Shown here in pieces: positions 11,050-23,313 of a DNA stretch of 64,000 nucleotides. How positions within the stretch are numbered: the first letter of the stretch is position 1; the number at the start of each line of letters is the position of its first letter. The notes beneath the pieces were generated by a model. It did no database searches. It was not told where the DNA came from and saw only the letters and a program-made list of their open reading frames with translations. The translations under genes and the position numbers were made by a program. Source of the stretch: Bactericera cockerelli (Eukaryota > Arthropoda > Insecta > Hemiptera > Triozidae); the NCBI GenBank assembly GCA_024516035.1, contig CM044955.1, positions 54,089,257 to 54,153,256 of the forward strand. Reading direction: 5' to 3'.

Positions 11050-13950
11050 TGATCAACTCTCAAATTTTATTTGTTGCATTTCAGAAATGATGCGATAACA
11101 CATGCATTCTGCTCATAAGAAGAATTTCTCTTGAGTAAAATCAAGGATAATATTTTGAAAAATAAAAACATTGGAACATTATTGTCTGCCAATTAAATTA
11201 TTGGAACAATTGTTCTTAATATCAAAGATAAGAACACTTCCAATTAATTTCTGAGTAATGACACTCAATTTATGCTTAAAAGGCATCATTAAAAAAATAT
11301 ACAACAAGGAATAGTTAAAATAATCAAACGTATAAAAGAATAATACTGAAAAAATAATGTTTAATCAAAACAAGGAGTGTCTTAAAAAAAAGTTGTTGCA
11401 GTTGATAAATATGAGTTAAAAATAAAATCAATAAAACACAAAAAGAAATAAATATGAGATCATGTAAAAATGATATTACAGAGCTAGCTTAAACTTAACA
11501 CTGGAAAATTGTACAAACAAATCTGTCGTTGGACTTAACTAATAACTAAATAAAAAGTTGAAAATGGAAATAATTTATTGAATATTATGGAAATCATTTG
11601 AAAGTGAATGCAATAATTATTATAGTATAAAGAATTTAGGCCATAATTTAGGGACAAAAATTGGTTGTTTTTTGATGGTCTTGAAAAAGGATAAATTTCT
11701 AGAAATCAAAAAAAAAAGGTTTTTTTTAGAAATAGTAGTAGACTAGGTAGTATAAATATTTGATACCTTATTTTTAGTATTCAATAACTAGTCTGCATAT
11801 TACTTCCGATAAATTTCTAATATTAGAAATCGGAAGTATTGTGTTCGTTTTGTAAAAAAAATATTTTTTTGCTCCGATTCAATTTTTTCATATTTCTAGA
11901 CGTTTCATAACCTCCTGAGCAAATTTGGTTTGTGTCCGTCTGTCGGTCTGTCGGTCTGTCGTCTGTCGGTCTGTCTGTCGTCTGTTAAAACGATTCCTTG
12001 TAACGCGCAAATCTCAGAAACTACTCGACCGATTTTGATGAAATTTTGCACACATCTAGGAGACATTCTGTAGATGGTCCCATTTTAAATTCATTGAATT
12101 CGTACTAGCGGCTCTGGTGAAAGAGACCATGCGCCTGACCACTAACTTTACTTAAATGCTTATATCTCGTGAACGGTACACCCGATTTTGATGAAATTTT
12201 ATATGTATATGCATATTATTGTTTTACACAGGCTTTTATATTTTCTTATTAATTAATTTTAATTTGACTCTGATATTTAAGAAAATCCGAATTTTGGACA
12301 ATAAAGTCAAAAAATAAGGAACACGACTTGCCGATACAGAATTTTTTGCAAAATCTAGAATGTAGAAAAAACGGTTTTCTACCATATAAAACAAATTTGA
12401 AGAGAATCGGTTCAGCCGTTTTGGAGATACAAGCAATTTAGTATAAAAACTCAAATTCGCACGTGTACACAATGTGAAACAATCACGAGGAAGTATTGGT
12501 CCATAATTGGCAGTGTTTTTTCTTTCTGAGAGTCAGGGACAATAATCATTTTATTTCTAGTCTTTTACTTGGTGGCTCCTTGATTCTGGTGTTTTAAAAA
12601 CAACGTATCTTTCAAATTTAAAAAATCTAGTAAGATTTTCATTTGTTTTACCGAAAGTATACTAATAATAATAACCTATGGGTTTGTAATGGAAATAAAC
12701 TTTAAAGTCAAGTTTAGAATAATGTACTTGTCACCTTTTAGTTTTACAAGAAAAAGCCAGAGTTGGGATACTTTTATTTCGCAAATCGTTTCATCAGACT
12801 CCAGTGTTGACAAGTTTACTTTTTCTCTGTGTTGAGCAAATCGCCGGAATTTTTTAAAACGTGTGCATTTGAGAGCATTTTCTGTTGTCCCAACTAATAG
12901 TTCATAGACTATAGAATCATCCATTTACTTATAGAATTACTTCAAGACATTTCAATGAGCTATCTCAATCGAAATAAGTATCATGGGTATCAACTTATGA
13001 GTACCATGTTATCACAGGATCATGCATCATCATAAGGACTCTTCAAAAGAGAACCTTGTTCAAACTCTTTTAAAGGATGTTTGAGCATTCACAGAAGTGC
13101 TAGTATACTCATGGAAGTGATAGCATCATCACTTGTGTCATCAATGTAATATGAAAAAACAGATAGATGTGTTTCTGCGCTCTGTTGACACAGCACCGAG
13201 ACTTTGTAACCTCAAGTCTGAGCCCACTGCACGACAAGATAAGGGATCCCTGATAGACAGGCCCACAAACAACAAGGACCAAGACAAATAAAAATTAACC
13301 AAAACAGCATTGTAAAAAAATGTCTCTAGAGTGCAATAATTTTTTCTGCTGGTTACGATAACTACAGGAAAGGTTCTAAACATCCTGGGTTAAGTAGGAA
13401 CCTATTAGCTTTTGTCACTTAGGTTTCTATGCTTGTACATGAAACAACAAGACATATCAATCTGATAAACGCACAACCCTCGAAGGATATACCTTCTGAT
13501 AACCAAAGAATAAAATAATTAAACCGCACTGTCAGGCAGACTAAGGGATATGGTATGGGTAGAACCCCCATTTGAGCATATACTTCTCTAGGACCTCAGG
13601 GACACATTGAACCACTCAGGAGTCTAGGGTTGAAATTCTTGTACTCATGAGCTGTCAGCACAGTTTGTCTTAAAATGAAGAAATAATTAAGGAAAAAAAT
13701 AAAGATAAGGAATATGAGTGAGACAGAAAACTTGTGATGTTATTTTTTTTTTGTGTTGATCTCTGGACTGCGGGCAGTGGTAACAAGTGTTACACCACGG
13801 AGGCTGGTGATGTTGATAAGGCTGACTTACACTTGAGTGTGATGATAAGTATACAAAGAAGAAATACTGAATAAGTCATAGAACATGCCAGAACTCCAGA
13901 AATGCCCTGGACGAAGAGTAAACATACATATACAATATACATGTGTAGAC
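11050..13950. other. AT-rich, hairpin-headed repeat and otherwise blank
   Basis: Contains the repeat at 11795-12200 and an F SINE scrap (13750-13805). Frames of about 80 codons near 12236, 12676 and 13141 have no recognisable content. Confidence 0.5.
11795..12200 (+). mobile_element. related hairpin-headed repeat
   Basis: A hairpin (ACTTCCGAT...ATCGGAAGT, 11802-11838) leads into ATTGTGTTCGTTTTG, GACGTTTCATAACCTCCTGA, a GTCTGTCG tandem and ACTCGACCGATTTTGATGAA. The layout matches the copy at 63192. Confidence 0.5.
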
Positions 13951-14150
13951 GTATCCCCTATCTATATCTATAAAAGAAAGCTGTCTGTATGTGGTATGTG
14001 TGTATGTGTGTATGTATGTTCTTTATACAAATCCACACCGTTTGACCGAGAAACCTGAAATTTTGCACATAGGTCCCTTTGGATCAGGAAATTCTTCTAG
14101 GCTAGATTATATCTCCCTGAGGTTAAGCTACAATGAGTAAGGATAAAAAT

Positions 14151-14571
14151 GGATGGGTGACGCAAAAAAAATTCACGTTTTTTGACATAAATGACATTTT
14201 TTCTCGAAATTTGTCGCGACGACCTATCAACTCAAAGCGAGAAAGTTTTTAGCCAAGGGTTCGAGCTTTCAATTGACATATCGATCGCGAATTTCTGATG
14301 AGCCGTTCTTGAGCTACGCCGGGTAAGGTAAAAAAATGGATGGGTAACATGTAAAATATTCACGTTTTTTGACCTAAATGACATTTTTTTCTCGAAATTG
14401 AAGTGACGACCTATCAACTCAGAGCGAGAAAGTTTTAGGCAAGGGTTTAGGCTTTCATTTGACATATTGATCGCGAAATTCTGATGACCATTCTTGAGCT
14501 AACGCCGGGGAAGACCAGAAAATAGATGGGCGACAAAAAATATTCAGGTTTTTTTTCAAACCTAAATGACA

Positions 14572-14572
<1 letters not shown>
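14151..14572 (+). repeat. 186-187-bp tandem repeat inside the Helitron, about 2.3 copies
   Basis: Each unit starts with GATGGG and contains the marks TTCACGTTTTTTGAC, ATGACATTTTTTCTCGAAAT, GACCTATCAACTC and TTCTTGAGCTA. Units begin at 14151, 14338 and 14524; the last is cut by the GT tract. Confidence 0.85.
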
Positions 14573-14606
<34 letters not shown>

Positions 14607-14619
14607 TGTGGTGTGGTGT

Positions 14620-14656
<37 letters not shown>

Positions 14657-14935
14657 TGTGGTGTGTGTTGTGGTGTTGTGTGTGTGTGTGTGTGTGGGTG
14701 TGTGTGTGTGTGGTGTTTTTGTGTGTGTGTGTGTGTGGTGTGTGGTGTGTTTGTGTGTGTGTGTGCTGTGTGTGTGTGGTTGTGTGGTGTGTGTGTGTGT
14801 TGTGTGTTGTGTGTGGTGTGTGTGGGTGTGTGTGGTGTGTGGTGTGTGTGTGTGTGTGTGGTGTGGTGTGTGTGTGTGTGTGTGTGTGTGTGGTGTGGGT
14901 GTGTGTGCGTGTGCTGTTGCGTTGTTGTGTGTTGA
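14573..14935 (+). repeat. (GT)n / GTGTGGTGTG compound microsatellite
   Basis: About 360 bases of GT dinucleotide broken by extra G or T. It produces long Cys-Val or Thr-His frames on both strands that are not genes. Confidence 0.97.
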
Positions 14936-14969
14936 TGGGCTGGCGAAGCGGCGGGTGTAACCCGCTAGT

Positions 14970-15680
14970 CTAATATAAATGTACATATTATATATTGGTC
15001 ACATATGTGGCTCTACTGTACAGATGACACAGTGGTGGCCATTGCTTCAGCACACATCTCCCAGCAAACCTAACGGTACAGTTCTGATGGGTCGTGAGTC
15101 GTGACTAGTAACGCCAAGTACCAGTGGTGTGGTAAAATATTTTATTATTATTCAAACATTAGGAACTATGCAAATAATTATGTAGTTGAAGGTAAAGGCA
15201 AATTGGAAAATTACTAAAAAAATTAATGTTATCAATTTAAAAAAAAAAAAACAAAAAAACAAAAAAATGTTTTAAATGTCATTAATACAAATGACACTCG
15301 TAGCTGAGTTTCAGTATTCACTGCTGCTGGACCATTCTGAGATATTTTTATGTAGTTAAACATGTGATCAACTCATTATCACATTATCTCTCTCTCTCTC
15401 TTCTCAAAACACACCTTAATTTGCCTTTCATATACACTTAAAACAATGAACTTCTTTATTCCATACAACTCACAATACCTCGGAATGTGTATGGCGAGAG
15501 AGTCTTGTCAATAATGAGGCATTCCTCATAACATGACTAATACCGTTCTATGTGACGAGGTCAACACTTCGTGAGGACAAATGAGGAGTTCATTTGATGA
15601 AGCTAGGATAAGCTAAAATTAGTCAGTAATATATTATGCTAAACCTATAATTCAGTGCTAGTCACTAAAGTTTGTTGTTT
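14970..15680. other. non-coding
   Basis: A short CT run at 15388 and a possible D-SINE scrap (TCGTGAGGACAAATGAGGAG, 15570). Nothing else. Confidence 0.5.
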
Positions 15681-15681
15681 C

Positions 15682-15836
15682 GTTGGGTTTAACTTCACTT
15701 TCAACTACATAATACTTAGATAGTTCAACTAATGGTCATATAACGACAGAGGTTTTAGCCATTATTCAATGGCCAAACAACCTAGTTACTCAAATTAACC
15801 TTACCCATCTTGAGTGGGGTCGGGAATGGCCAGCAG
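15682..15836 (-). mobile_element. 5S SINE family A, tail only, degraded
   Basis: GTTGGGTTTAACTTCACTTTCAAC and CTTGAGTGGGGTCGGG correspond to the reversed tail. No 5S head. Confidence 0.6.
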
Positions 15837-16059
15837 ATGTAACACAGTACAATAAAATTAAGTAAAAAGATTTACAATTCCTACTATAGTTACATGACTC
15901 GGGAACGAAGAATTCTTGAACCTCAGACAGAATTAAATTGGAAATAATGAATCTTCTAATAGTCATTTTGATTTATGATGTCAATGAAAGGCTGATTCTC
16001 TAAATACAGTTAATCGTTCAATTAAAATGAGATCATCATTTTTTATGTCGATTACCTAC

Positions 16060-16176
16060 AAGTGAGTCAAAACTACTGAAACTCGCATAACCATATTTCT
16101 GCTGAACTCGGGGCTTGAACCAGCAATCTCCGGGTTACGAGTCCGCCGCCTTATCGATCGAGCTACTAAGGTCGAC
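16060..16176 (-). mobile_element. tRNA-derived SINE, family E
   Basis: GGGGCTTGAACCAGCAATCT, CCTTATCGATCGAGCTACTA in reverse. Confidence 0.82.
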
Positions 16177-16402
16177 TAGGAGGACGAAATATGGATAAAA
16201 AGGGGGAGGAGAGGAGAATGAGGTGGAAGAAGAGGCATGAACAGGGGTTGGAAGGCCATAAGAAGGAAGGGGGGGGGAGGTGACAGAAATCCGGATAAAA
16301 CTGGTTCATAATATCGACGGCATTTGCCGGAGTTTTAACCTAAAAAGCCTACATACTATGTACTATTCTACAGTACAAATTTATACCAAACATATTACGT
16401 AT

Positions 16403-16617
16403 GTGCACTGGTAGTCAAGTGGTTAGTGCGCTAGTCTGGTAATCCAGATAGCGTAGGGATCCGTTGGTTCGAATCCCACCCAGTGCATGAATTTTTCCTC
16501 ATTAATTTGAGTTTGTGACCGCACAATAATAAGACTCTGAGGGTAAGGTGGTAGGAAATGCTTTAAGCATTAACCTCGCCTGGTGGTTACCTTCCACTAA
16601 AGAGTGCTGTTATTATT
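16403..16617 (+). mobile_element. tRNA-derived SINE, family C, full length
   Basis: Head TAGTCAAGTGGTTAGTGCGC, box B GGTTCGAATCCCACCCAGTG, tail ACCTCGCCTGGTGGTTACCT then TATTATTATT. TSD ATTACGTAT at 16394-16402 and 16618-16626. Confidence 0.93.
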
Positions 16618-16679
16618 ATTACGTATAAGTTCATTGTTTCTGACGGGTGTCTCAGAATTTTATTATTACATCTCGATAA

Positions 16680-17620
16680 ATTTTCCAGAAAGCATTTACT
16701 ATATTTGTCACAAGCATACATACATAGAGTATAAATTCTTTACAAATTTTATATCTTAGAATTATTTAATCTAGATAAATTATCCAGACAGTATTAAAGT
16801 GTAACCCCCATAACATACGAGATACATAGAGAATTCGTACATAGAGAATATACTTCAGTAACAAACATCTTGGAATCTAGATAAATTATCGAGAAAGCAA
16901 CAAACTGAAACCCCCATAATATACAGGGTGGGGCAAAAGATATGAACCGGTTTTGAAAGGCTGTAGAAAGAAAACTACTCAACTTAGAGAAATGAACCTT
17001 CGTTTATTTGAATCAGTTGGTAATCCCATTTGTTACATCACTTTTTGAAAATTACGTCTCTGAGATGGCGGCCTTCAGCAGCAATGCACTGATGGAGTCG
17101 ATTTCGGAAACTTTCCACTGCTTTTCGGCACATCTGTATCGGTATCGCCCTGATTTCCTCCCTGATTCTCACCTTGAGCTCATCCAGAGTGTGAGGTCGA
17201 TGTTTAAACACTTTTTCCTTCAGGTAGCCCCAAAGGAAAAAGTCACATATGCTCAAATCAGGTGAGCGTGCCGGCCACTCTGGGTGGCGATGACGGAACG
17301 GCCGTTTTCAAAAAACGCGCGCACTGCGAATCCCCGATGCTCACCGGTCCAAACCATTGTATCGACTAAAAACGGGGCTACGAGACGGTTACAACGAGAC
17401 CCCTCCCATCATCTTACCCCCACTACAGGCCAAATCCTGGCCCTTCAAAACCGGTTCATATCTTTTGCCCCACCCTGTAGATACATATGTACAAAATAAA
17501 GTATCTGACATACAAAGCGTATCAGCTGTATATTTATGTGACAATTTGACAAACATCTCGGAATTATTACTTACTTTATCTCGACCAATTAACCAGAAAG
17601 CAACAAACTGTGACAGAATG
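16680..17620 (+). repeat. diverged tandem repeat around a mariner insertion
   Basis: TCTAGATAAATTATC-AGAAAGCAACAAACTG and AACCCCCATAA-ATAC recur at about 16670, 16770 and 16875, and after the mariner at about 17570. Confidence 0.6.
16924..17477 (-). mobile_element. mariner/IS630-like element, internally deleted, intact TIRs
   Basis: TIRs of at least 30 bases (beginning CAGGGTGGGGCAAAAGATAT) are flanked by TA at 16922-16923 and 17478-17479. On the minus strand a transposase remnant keeps the C-terminal catalytic region: WPARSPDLSICDFFLWGYLK, with the third Asp in CDFF, and then the C-terminal helix region RHLRDVIFKK (frame about 17038-17340). The N-terminal DNA-binding part and the first two Asp are gone. 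It is inserted in a local tandem repeat (16680-17620). Confidence 0.9.
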
Positions 17621-18690
17621 GGATGTCGTCGTTTTCCAGAGAAAATCGTCCGAACTGGGATAGTACTTAGACGATTGGGCGCCATGGAAATGGCCATATA
17701 CGTCGTATGCGTCTGAGCAAATGAGTCCTCAAATACTTGAACATACAAAGAAATGGCTTATGTTTTGTACTGCCTATGTAAATATACATTCATACTCGTA
17801 CATGCTGGGAAATAAAATACTGTCACAGAGTATAATCTGGGAAAATACATATACTCGGACATATTATGTTCATATACATATTTATACAAACATAAGAGTA
17901 AATATACTAGAAACAGATTACAAGGTGCTTGTGCAGAGTTCCACGAAATAATAGAAGTCCCCGAAGGATATAACTGCATATTCTGCATATAATGTAAATG
18001 AGGATTTGTAAAGAAGCACATAAGTTTGTGCATACGAGCATATTACATATTAAGGATAATATAATAATATGCAATTTGCATACAACTCATGGAAGGATCT
18101 TTAGTTCTGTAGAACTTGCAGCAAAGTTATACGTCTCCGAATCATGTGCATACATATTTATGTAGGATCCAACTTGGACATTCTACGCGGGACAGGCGGG
18201 AAGAGGTACAGCCAGGAAGACGAGACAATGAACACTAGCGGCGACTATAGGAAGCATTATAGTCTGCATTAATAACACGCGCCGAGACATGGCCGGTAAT
18301 GTTTCGTGTCGGGAAATTTGAGAAATTTGTCTAGCTCCTGAAAGCCATCGAATCTACTGATACATAATAATATATTAAGCAAAAAACCAAAACAAAAAAA
18401 AATTACAGGAACTTTGAATTTGAGCTCTGGGGACTTAGAGCCTAAATGCAAAGCCCTGCAGTCTGAGAAGATTTCATCCCAATTCATTACTTGTCTTTTC
18501 TTTTGAAGAAGGAAAGTTAAAACGATAACCATCGTAGAACTGGAACTTATTTCGGCCATGATCAAAGGACTTAATTTAAAAATGACTTGATTACTCTAAC
18601 AAGCCTCTAGTTCGACTGACGAACTGTATAACACCCACACGCCTATGATAAAGGAAATACTTATTTAAAGAATCCTGAGAAAGAAAGATG
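17621..18690. other. AT-rich non-coding
   Basis: ATGTACATAC-like simple sequence; nothing recognised. Confidence 0.5.
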
Positions 18691-18799
18691 AAAGATGAGA
18701 GAGAGTGAGAAAGAGAGAGAGAGCCCACCCAAGATACTCGCCACTGCAAAGCAGACTGTTACGCTTTATGTTACAGGTTACACACCCAGCAGTGAGAGA

Positions 18800-18852
18800 G
18801 AGTGAGAGATATAGGAGGCAAAAGAGTGAGAGAGAGGGATATAGGAGACAAA

Positions 18853-18899
<47 letters not shown>

Positions 18900-18912
18900 T
18901 ACAGGAGGCAAA

Positions 18913-18955
<43 letters not shown>

Positions 18956-19020
18956 TACAGGAGGCAAAGGAGTGAGAGAGAGAGAGAGAGAGTGATATAG
19001 GAGGCAAAGGAGTGTGAGAA
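18800..19020 (+). repeat. 23-bp unit alternating with (GA)n
   Basis: GATACAGGAGGCAAAGGAGT occurs near 18808, 18838, 18897, 18952 and 18991, separated by GA tracts of different lengths. Serine/leucine-rich frames here are not genes. Confidence 0.9.
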
Positions 19021-19131
19021 AAGGAAGAGTTGGGGAGACTTGAGAAAACAAAGCTTGGGATTGTTGTTTTTATTATTTTTCAAACACTAAAAATGGGGCA
19101 TTGAGATTGGAGAAAAAGAAAATATTTAGTT

Positions 19132-19245
19132 CAAGAGGATAATAATTCCGAGTCCGTGAGATAGGCACAGATACCTGTTGTATCACCGTGGTGAAAGAAT
19201 TGTAAGGACGCCCAAATCAAATTGAGGCAGAGGATGGATGTAGCA
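19132..19245 (+). repeat. dispersed repeat I
   Basis: CCGAGTCCGTGAGATAGGCA, GATACCTGTTGTATCACCGT, GTGGTGAAAGAATTGTAAGG, ACGCCCAAAT. Confidence 0.6.
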
Positions 19246-20064
19246 AAAGATAGACGTCGCTGAGGCCCTAGTCACTGTAAAGTAAGTAAGTAAGTACTGA
19301 TATTGAAGAGGAATATCGTCTTCCCATTTACCATGCATGACTCCCACATATCCCCTCCATTTCGATGAGTGTGAGGAATGAAGGGAAGGAAGAGAGGTGA
19401 TGGAATTTCTAAGAAGGGTCAGACAAACACTCCTCTCTGCGTGACATTCAAAAGTAATTTGCTTGAGGAAGGGAGCAGAATATAAATGAAACAGAAGAAA
19501 GAAGTGCGTCGCGGCCTCCTAGTGGATATCTTCAGAAGTTGCGAAACACTTTTTTCTTATTCCATGAGGAAACTTGCCCCAATATCCATAGATGCGAAAA
19601 CTTGTTGTTGAGAAATATGGAAGGAAAGAGTAAATTGCAAAACTAAACAAATTCCTTCCACCCTTCTCCTTCTATTCCATTGTGGGGGAACAGGAGAAGA
19701 TGGCGAGACGACACAACGCTTCCTCCCTGCCTAGCATCACTTCCTACCTTCCAGCTCCATCGCCCATCATTTCCATCACTCAAGGACAAGAAGCGAACTG
19801 TGGGGGCAGGACGGCGCGAGAGTTGAGAGAGGTTGATGATCTGCATCTTTCTCAATGGGCAGACAGGCTTCGGATGAGGGACGTGGTGGGGGAAGAGGTT
19901 GAGGGATGGGTGTGAAAGAGGGAACCAAGATGAGTAGTATGGAGAGTAGGGCTGTTGAGAGGGAGGAAGAAGTGAGTGAGATTGAAGATTCTGATATGAG
20001 AGATGGAGGAGTTATAGATAAAGTATGGAGAGGGGGGGGGGGAGAGAGGGAGGGGCAGGAAACA

Positions 20065-20165
20065 AGATAATAATAAAATTCCGTGTCCTGAGATAGGTAT
20101 TGATACCTAAATCACGGTGGTGAGAGGGTTGTATGGACGCCCAAACCTATGTCTAGGCTCCTTTC
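20065..20165 (+). repeat. dispersed repeat I
   Basis: TCCGTGTCCTGAGATAGGTA, TTGATACCTAAATCACGGTG, TTGTATGGACGCCCAAACCT, GTCTAGGCTCCTTTCAT. Confidence 0.65.
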
Positions 20166-20183
20166 ATGTCCATTGATTCTATT

Positions 20184-20280
20184 TGGTTTTAACGTCCTGA
20201 CTTGAGGTAGACAGGACGGGGGTTTTACCCTCCATTCGCTGGGAATCGTACCAGCTACCCGCATTAATCTCACCCAGCTG
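20184..20280 (-). mobile_element. 5S SINE family A, tail fragment
   Basis: GACGGGGGTTTTACCCTCCA and CTCACCCAGCTG match the tail in reverse. Confidence 0.6.
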
Positions 20281-20284
20281 TAAG

Positions 20285-20462
20285 TAAATAATACCTACTA
20301 CGCATAACTCACATGTCCTGGATAAGGGCGGTATTGCCTAGCATAACCGCTTGAACCGAACAATGTGTTCCTTCCGAAAATGTCGATTCCAACCGGGAAT
20401 CGAACTCAGGATCTCTGGGCTACGGGAGTAGTCACAACCGTTACGCCACGGAGGCTGGCGTA
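20285..20462 (-). mobile_element. tRNA-derived SINE, family F
   Basis: Minus strand: GCCTCCGTGGCGTAACGGTT (box A) and GAGTTCGATTCCCGGTTGGA (box B), followed by ATTTTCGGAAGGAACACATT. Fragments of the same head occur at 54590-54650 and 13750-13805. Confidence 0.75.
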
Positions 20463-21640
20463 AACAAAATGGAAGAGGTGTAGGTTTGTACAGTGGAGTG
20501 AGAGAAGAAGTGGGTGCAGGTGGGACGGCAAGAGACAGGACGAAAGAGGGGGGGGAGCTATGAGAGAAGGGGAGGACAAAAGGTAAGGTTGAGGAGGACG
20601 GAAAGAGAATGGTAGAAAATAATTTAGAGAGACTCGAAAAAAACGAGATGAAAGAGGAGTAAGAGCTAGTGAGAGAAGGGTGGTGGTTGAGAAAGAAAAA
20701 GGGAGAAATACTTTCACTCAAAAGATGCTCGACTAAGTTTTGTTTACTTTTCATATACCTACTTAGGTACGAGTAAATACTACCTACGAAGATATAATCT
20801 TCATTTTCCTTTCCTTCTCTCTATAGCAATATGTAATAGCCGGTAAAAACTTCTTTTTTTTCTCTCTCTCTCTCTTTTCCTATGTCAATAATATCCGGGA
20901 AAAACCTTTCTTTTTCATTATATGTTATGTTCATAATTTCCGGAAAACTATTCCGTCTTCAGTTAATGCAGTCTAATGCCATTATAAACTGAAAAAAAAC
21001 CACCTCTCTGTTGTTAAAGTACATAGTTTTTTAAGCTCCATAAGTAGGAATTTGCGTGTTGGGTCAATGCTCATGTTATTCTATTTTTTAACACGTGTGT
21101 ACTCGTATGTTGGAGTTAATTTACTCCATCAGTTGTCTAGATATGGGTTTTACTTTAAATTCTATTATAAGGAAAGTATTCGGACCAAAATGTATTTCGA
21201 TTTTTTGTTTTCTATAGAATGGATGTTTTTTCCTGTGCGTTAAAATAAGTTGTAAGCAAAAGACAGACACCTCGACTTGTTACTTGAACTATCAGCTGAC
21301 ACTTGTGACTAAGTTAGTATCTTGCCTAGACTGAAATTTCCTAGACACGATTAATAACTTCGCACATTCCGAACTACCTAAAGAATTAACATAGATAGAG
21401 CTGAAATTTCGCTGAAATGGTAACACATGTAACCGATGATTGCGACGGTGAAGAATTTGTTTGAATTCCGCCGACATCGGCAAAAATTTACAGACACATG
21501 TCAACACCGGCCGTCGGCGTCACGTCAATGACCGCTACGACATACGAATTGCGAATTTTGTAATTATTCCATCATAGGTTCGAATTGGTTTCTACGTTTC
21601 AAACTGCACCACGGACTGATTGATTTGCTTACCACCGTTT
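20463..21640. other. purine-rich then AT-rich non-coding
   Basis: GA-rich sequence to 20710, then nothing recognised. Confidence 0.5.
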
Positions 21641-21658
21641 TGTTCATGAGGTAAAACT

Positions 21659-21919
21659 TTTTTTTTTTAAGTGGGGTTTAACGTCGCTTTCAACTGCCAT
21701 GGTCATATCACGACGGGGGTTTTACCCTCCATTCGCAGGAAACTCACAAACCTGCTACTCACATTGACCTCACCCAGCCTGAGTGGGGCCGGGAAAAGCC
21801 AGCGTCACGAGAATTAGAATTTGAATGGTCACCCATCCAAGTCTTAACCTCGCTGGATGTCGCTTAACTTCGGTGTTCTGTAGGGAACCGGTGTATTCAA
21901 CATGCCATCGACGCTGGCT
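21659..21919 (-). mobile_element. 5S-derived SINE (family A), full length
   Basis: Complete head and tail. TSD GAGGTAAAACT at 21648-21658 and 21920-21930. Confidence 0.95.
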
Positions 21920-22371
21920 GAGGTAAAACTACGGTCGGATCAAATAACGTAAAGCGCAATTTTTTTTTTGAGGGATGGAAGAATGACGTAATTTTTTGTC
22001 ATGATAATAGCCACAATTGAATATGACACACTGGCACTCAGCATTAATAAGATCTCCAGTCTCCCCCCCCCCCCTCATGCTGTCATAAGAAATAATGTAA
22101 TAATAAGAGCTCCCCCCCGCCCCCCTACAGATGGTTTCTTATTAACATTAAACGGTCTTAATTACGCCCCGAACAATTAATGTGGCGACAATAAGGCGAG
22201 AGAAAGAGAGAGAGAGAGACCCATGAGAATAAAGACAATAGAGGACAGAGAGAGAGAGAGATACAGGACACAGGGGGGGTGATAAGAGGGGCGTGAGAGA
22301 GAGGGAGATACATTGAGGGGAGAGGAGAGGTGGAGGGGGGATAGCGGATAGACCAAAGAAATAAGGAGGGG

Positions 22372-22692
22372 AAGTAGTCACTGTGGCAGAGCGAGTTAGC
22401 GCGCTAGGCATTGCACACACATGGTGACCTGGGTTCGATTCCCAGCGGGGGAAGATTTTTTCTGCTCTGTACTTGGATGTTCGGGGTCCACTCATACCTC
22501 GTGAGGAAAAATGAGTAGTTACTTGTATGAGTAACGACCAGTGGCGGCATTACCAGAGTAAAAAGAAATTAATGTAATAGAATAATTCGAAATGTAAAGG
22601 AGGCTCTTAGTAATGCTGCGCTACCCACAAAAATTGTGAAGAGGCCTTGTGCTTCACCACAAAGAAATTCGTACATACATACATACATACAA
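22372..22692 (+). mobile_element. tRNA-derived SINE, family D, about 320 bp
   Basis: Head GTCACTGTGGCAGAGCGAGT with box B TGGGTTCGATTCCCAGCGGG. The long body includes TGTACTTGGATGTTCGGGGT and GCCTTGTGCTTCACCACAAA and ends in a CATA repeat. Confidence 0.9.
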
Positions 22693-23185
22693 TAAGGAGG
22701 GGATAAGTATGATACCAAGGACGAAGAGGGGAGTGACAGGACACAAAGGAGGGAGGGAGGAAGAGAGAGAACCAGACATGAGAATGTGATGGGTGTGAGA
22801 GAGAGAGAGATGGGGATGAGGCCCTAACTTCAGCATGGACACACTTCATATAGGGCGAGGCTATTAAATTGTGAGGGGAGAGAAAGAGAGATATTAGGGG
22901 GGTATAGAGAGAGAGAGAGAGAGAGAGATATTAGGGGGGGATAGAGGAAATGAGACTTTAGGGGGGGGTGGAGGTTTCATAACTGACGTATAGGATAAGG
23001 GACTGGTGAAGTTGGGGGACGGGGTGTTGGGGGTGGAGGAGTTATAACTGTCATATTAACGACCTCGGAAACCTTGAGGGAGTTTTTTGACACATTCTCG
23101 AATTTCAATAACAATCAGTACAAGGATCATCAGTAAACAAGGATCATCAGTATCATTCCTCTGTGAGTATGACGATACTCATACT

Positions 23186-23302
23186 GACCGCAGTAGCTTG
23201 ATCGATAAGCCGGTGGACTTGTAACCTGGAGGTCGGAGGTTCGAGTCCCAAGTATAGCAAAGATTTAGTAAAGCGAGTTTGAGTAGTTGCGATAACGCAA
23301 AT
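23186..23302 (+). mobile_element. tRNA-derived SINE, family E
   Basis: ACCGCAGTAGCTTGATCGAT (box A) and GGAGGTTCGAGTCCCAAG (box B), then AGCGAGTTTGAGTAGTTGCG. A 5S SINE is inserted at its 3' end. Confidence 0.85.
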
Positions 23303-23313
23303 AAGATGACTTT

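Larger units (their letters stand above)
13961..14968 (+). mobile_element. complete non-autonomous Helitron with internal repeats and a GT tract
   Basis: The 5' end is TCTATATCTATAAAAG, the usual TC-start Helitron terminus. The 3' end is a 15-base hairpin (GCGGGT/GTA/ACCCGC, 14951-14965) running into CTAG at 14965-14968. The element sits exactly between host A (13960) and host T (14969), as Helitrons do, and has no terminal inverted repeat. The interior carries two and a part copies of a 186-187-base direct repeat (from 14151, 14338 and 14524) and then about 360 bases of GT repeat. No Rep/helicase coding is present. Confidence 0.85.

Noticed and set aside
12236..13383. Several 78-82-codon minus-strand frames
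   Set aside because: Length expected by chance, low-complexity composition, no domain.
14447..14986. Long His-Thr and Cys-Val open frames on both strands
   Set aside because: They are translations of the GT/CA microsatellite inside the Helitron.
16403..16500. tRNA gene
   Set aside because: The tRNA-like head is followed by a fixed SINE tail, flanked by target duplications and repeated many times. The same applies to all B-G heads.
18665..19083. Leucine/serine-rich frames resembling secreted proteins
   Set aside because: Produced by the GA/CT repeat; no start context or splice support.
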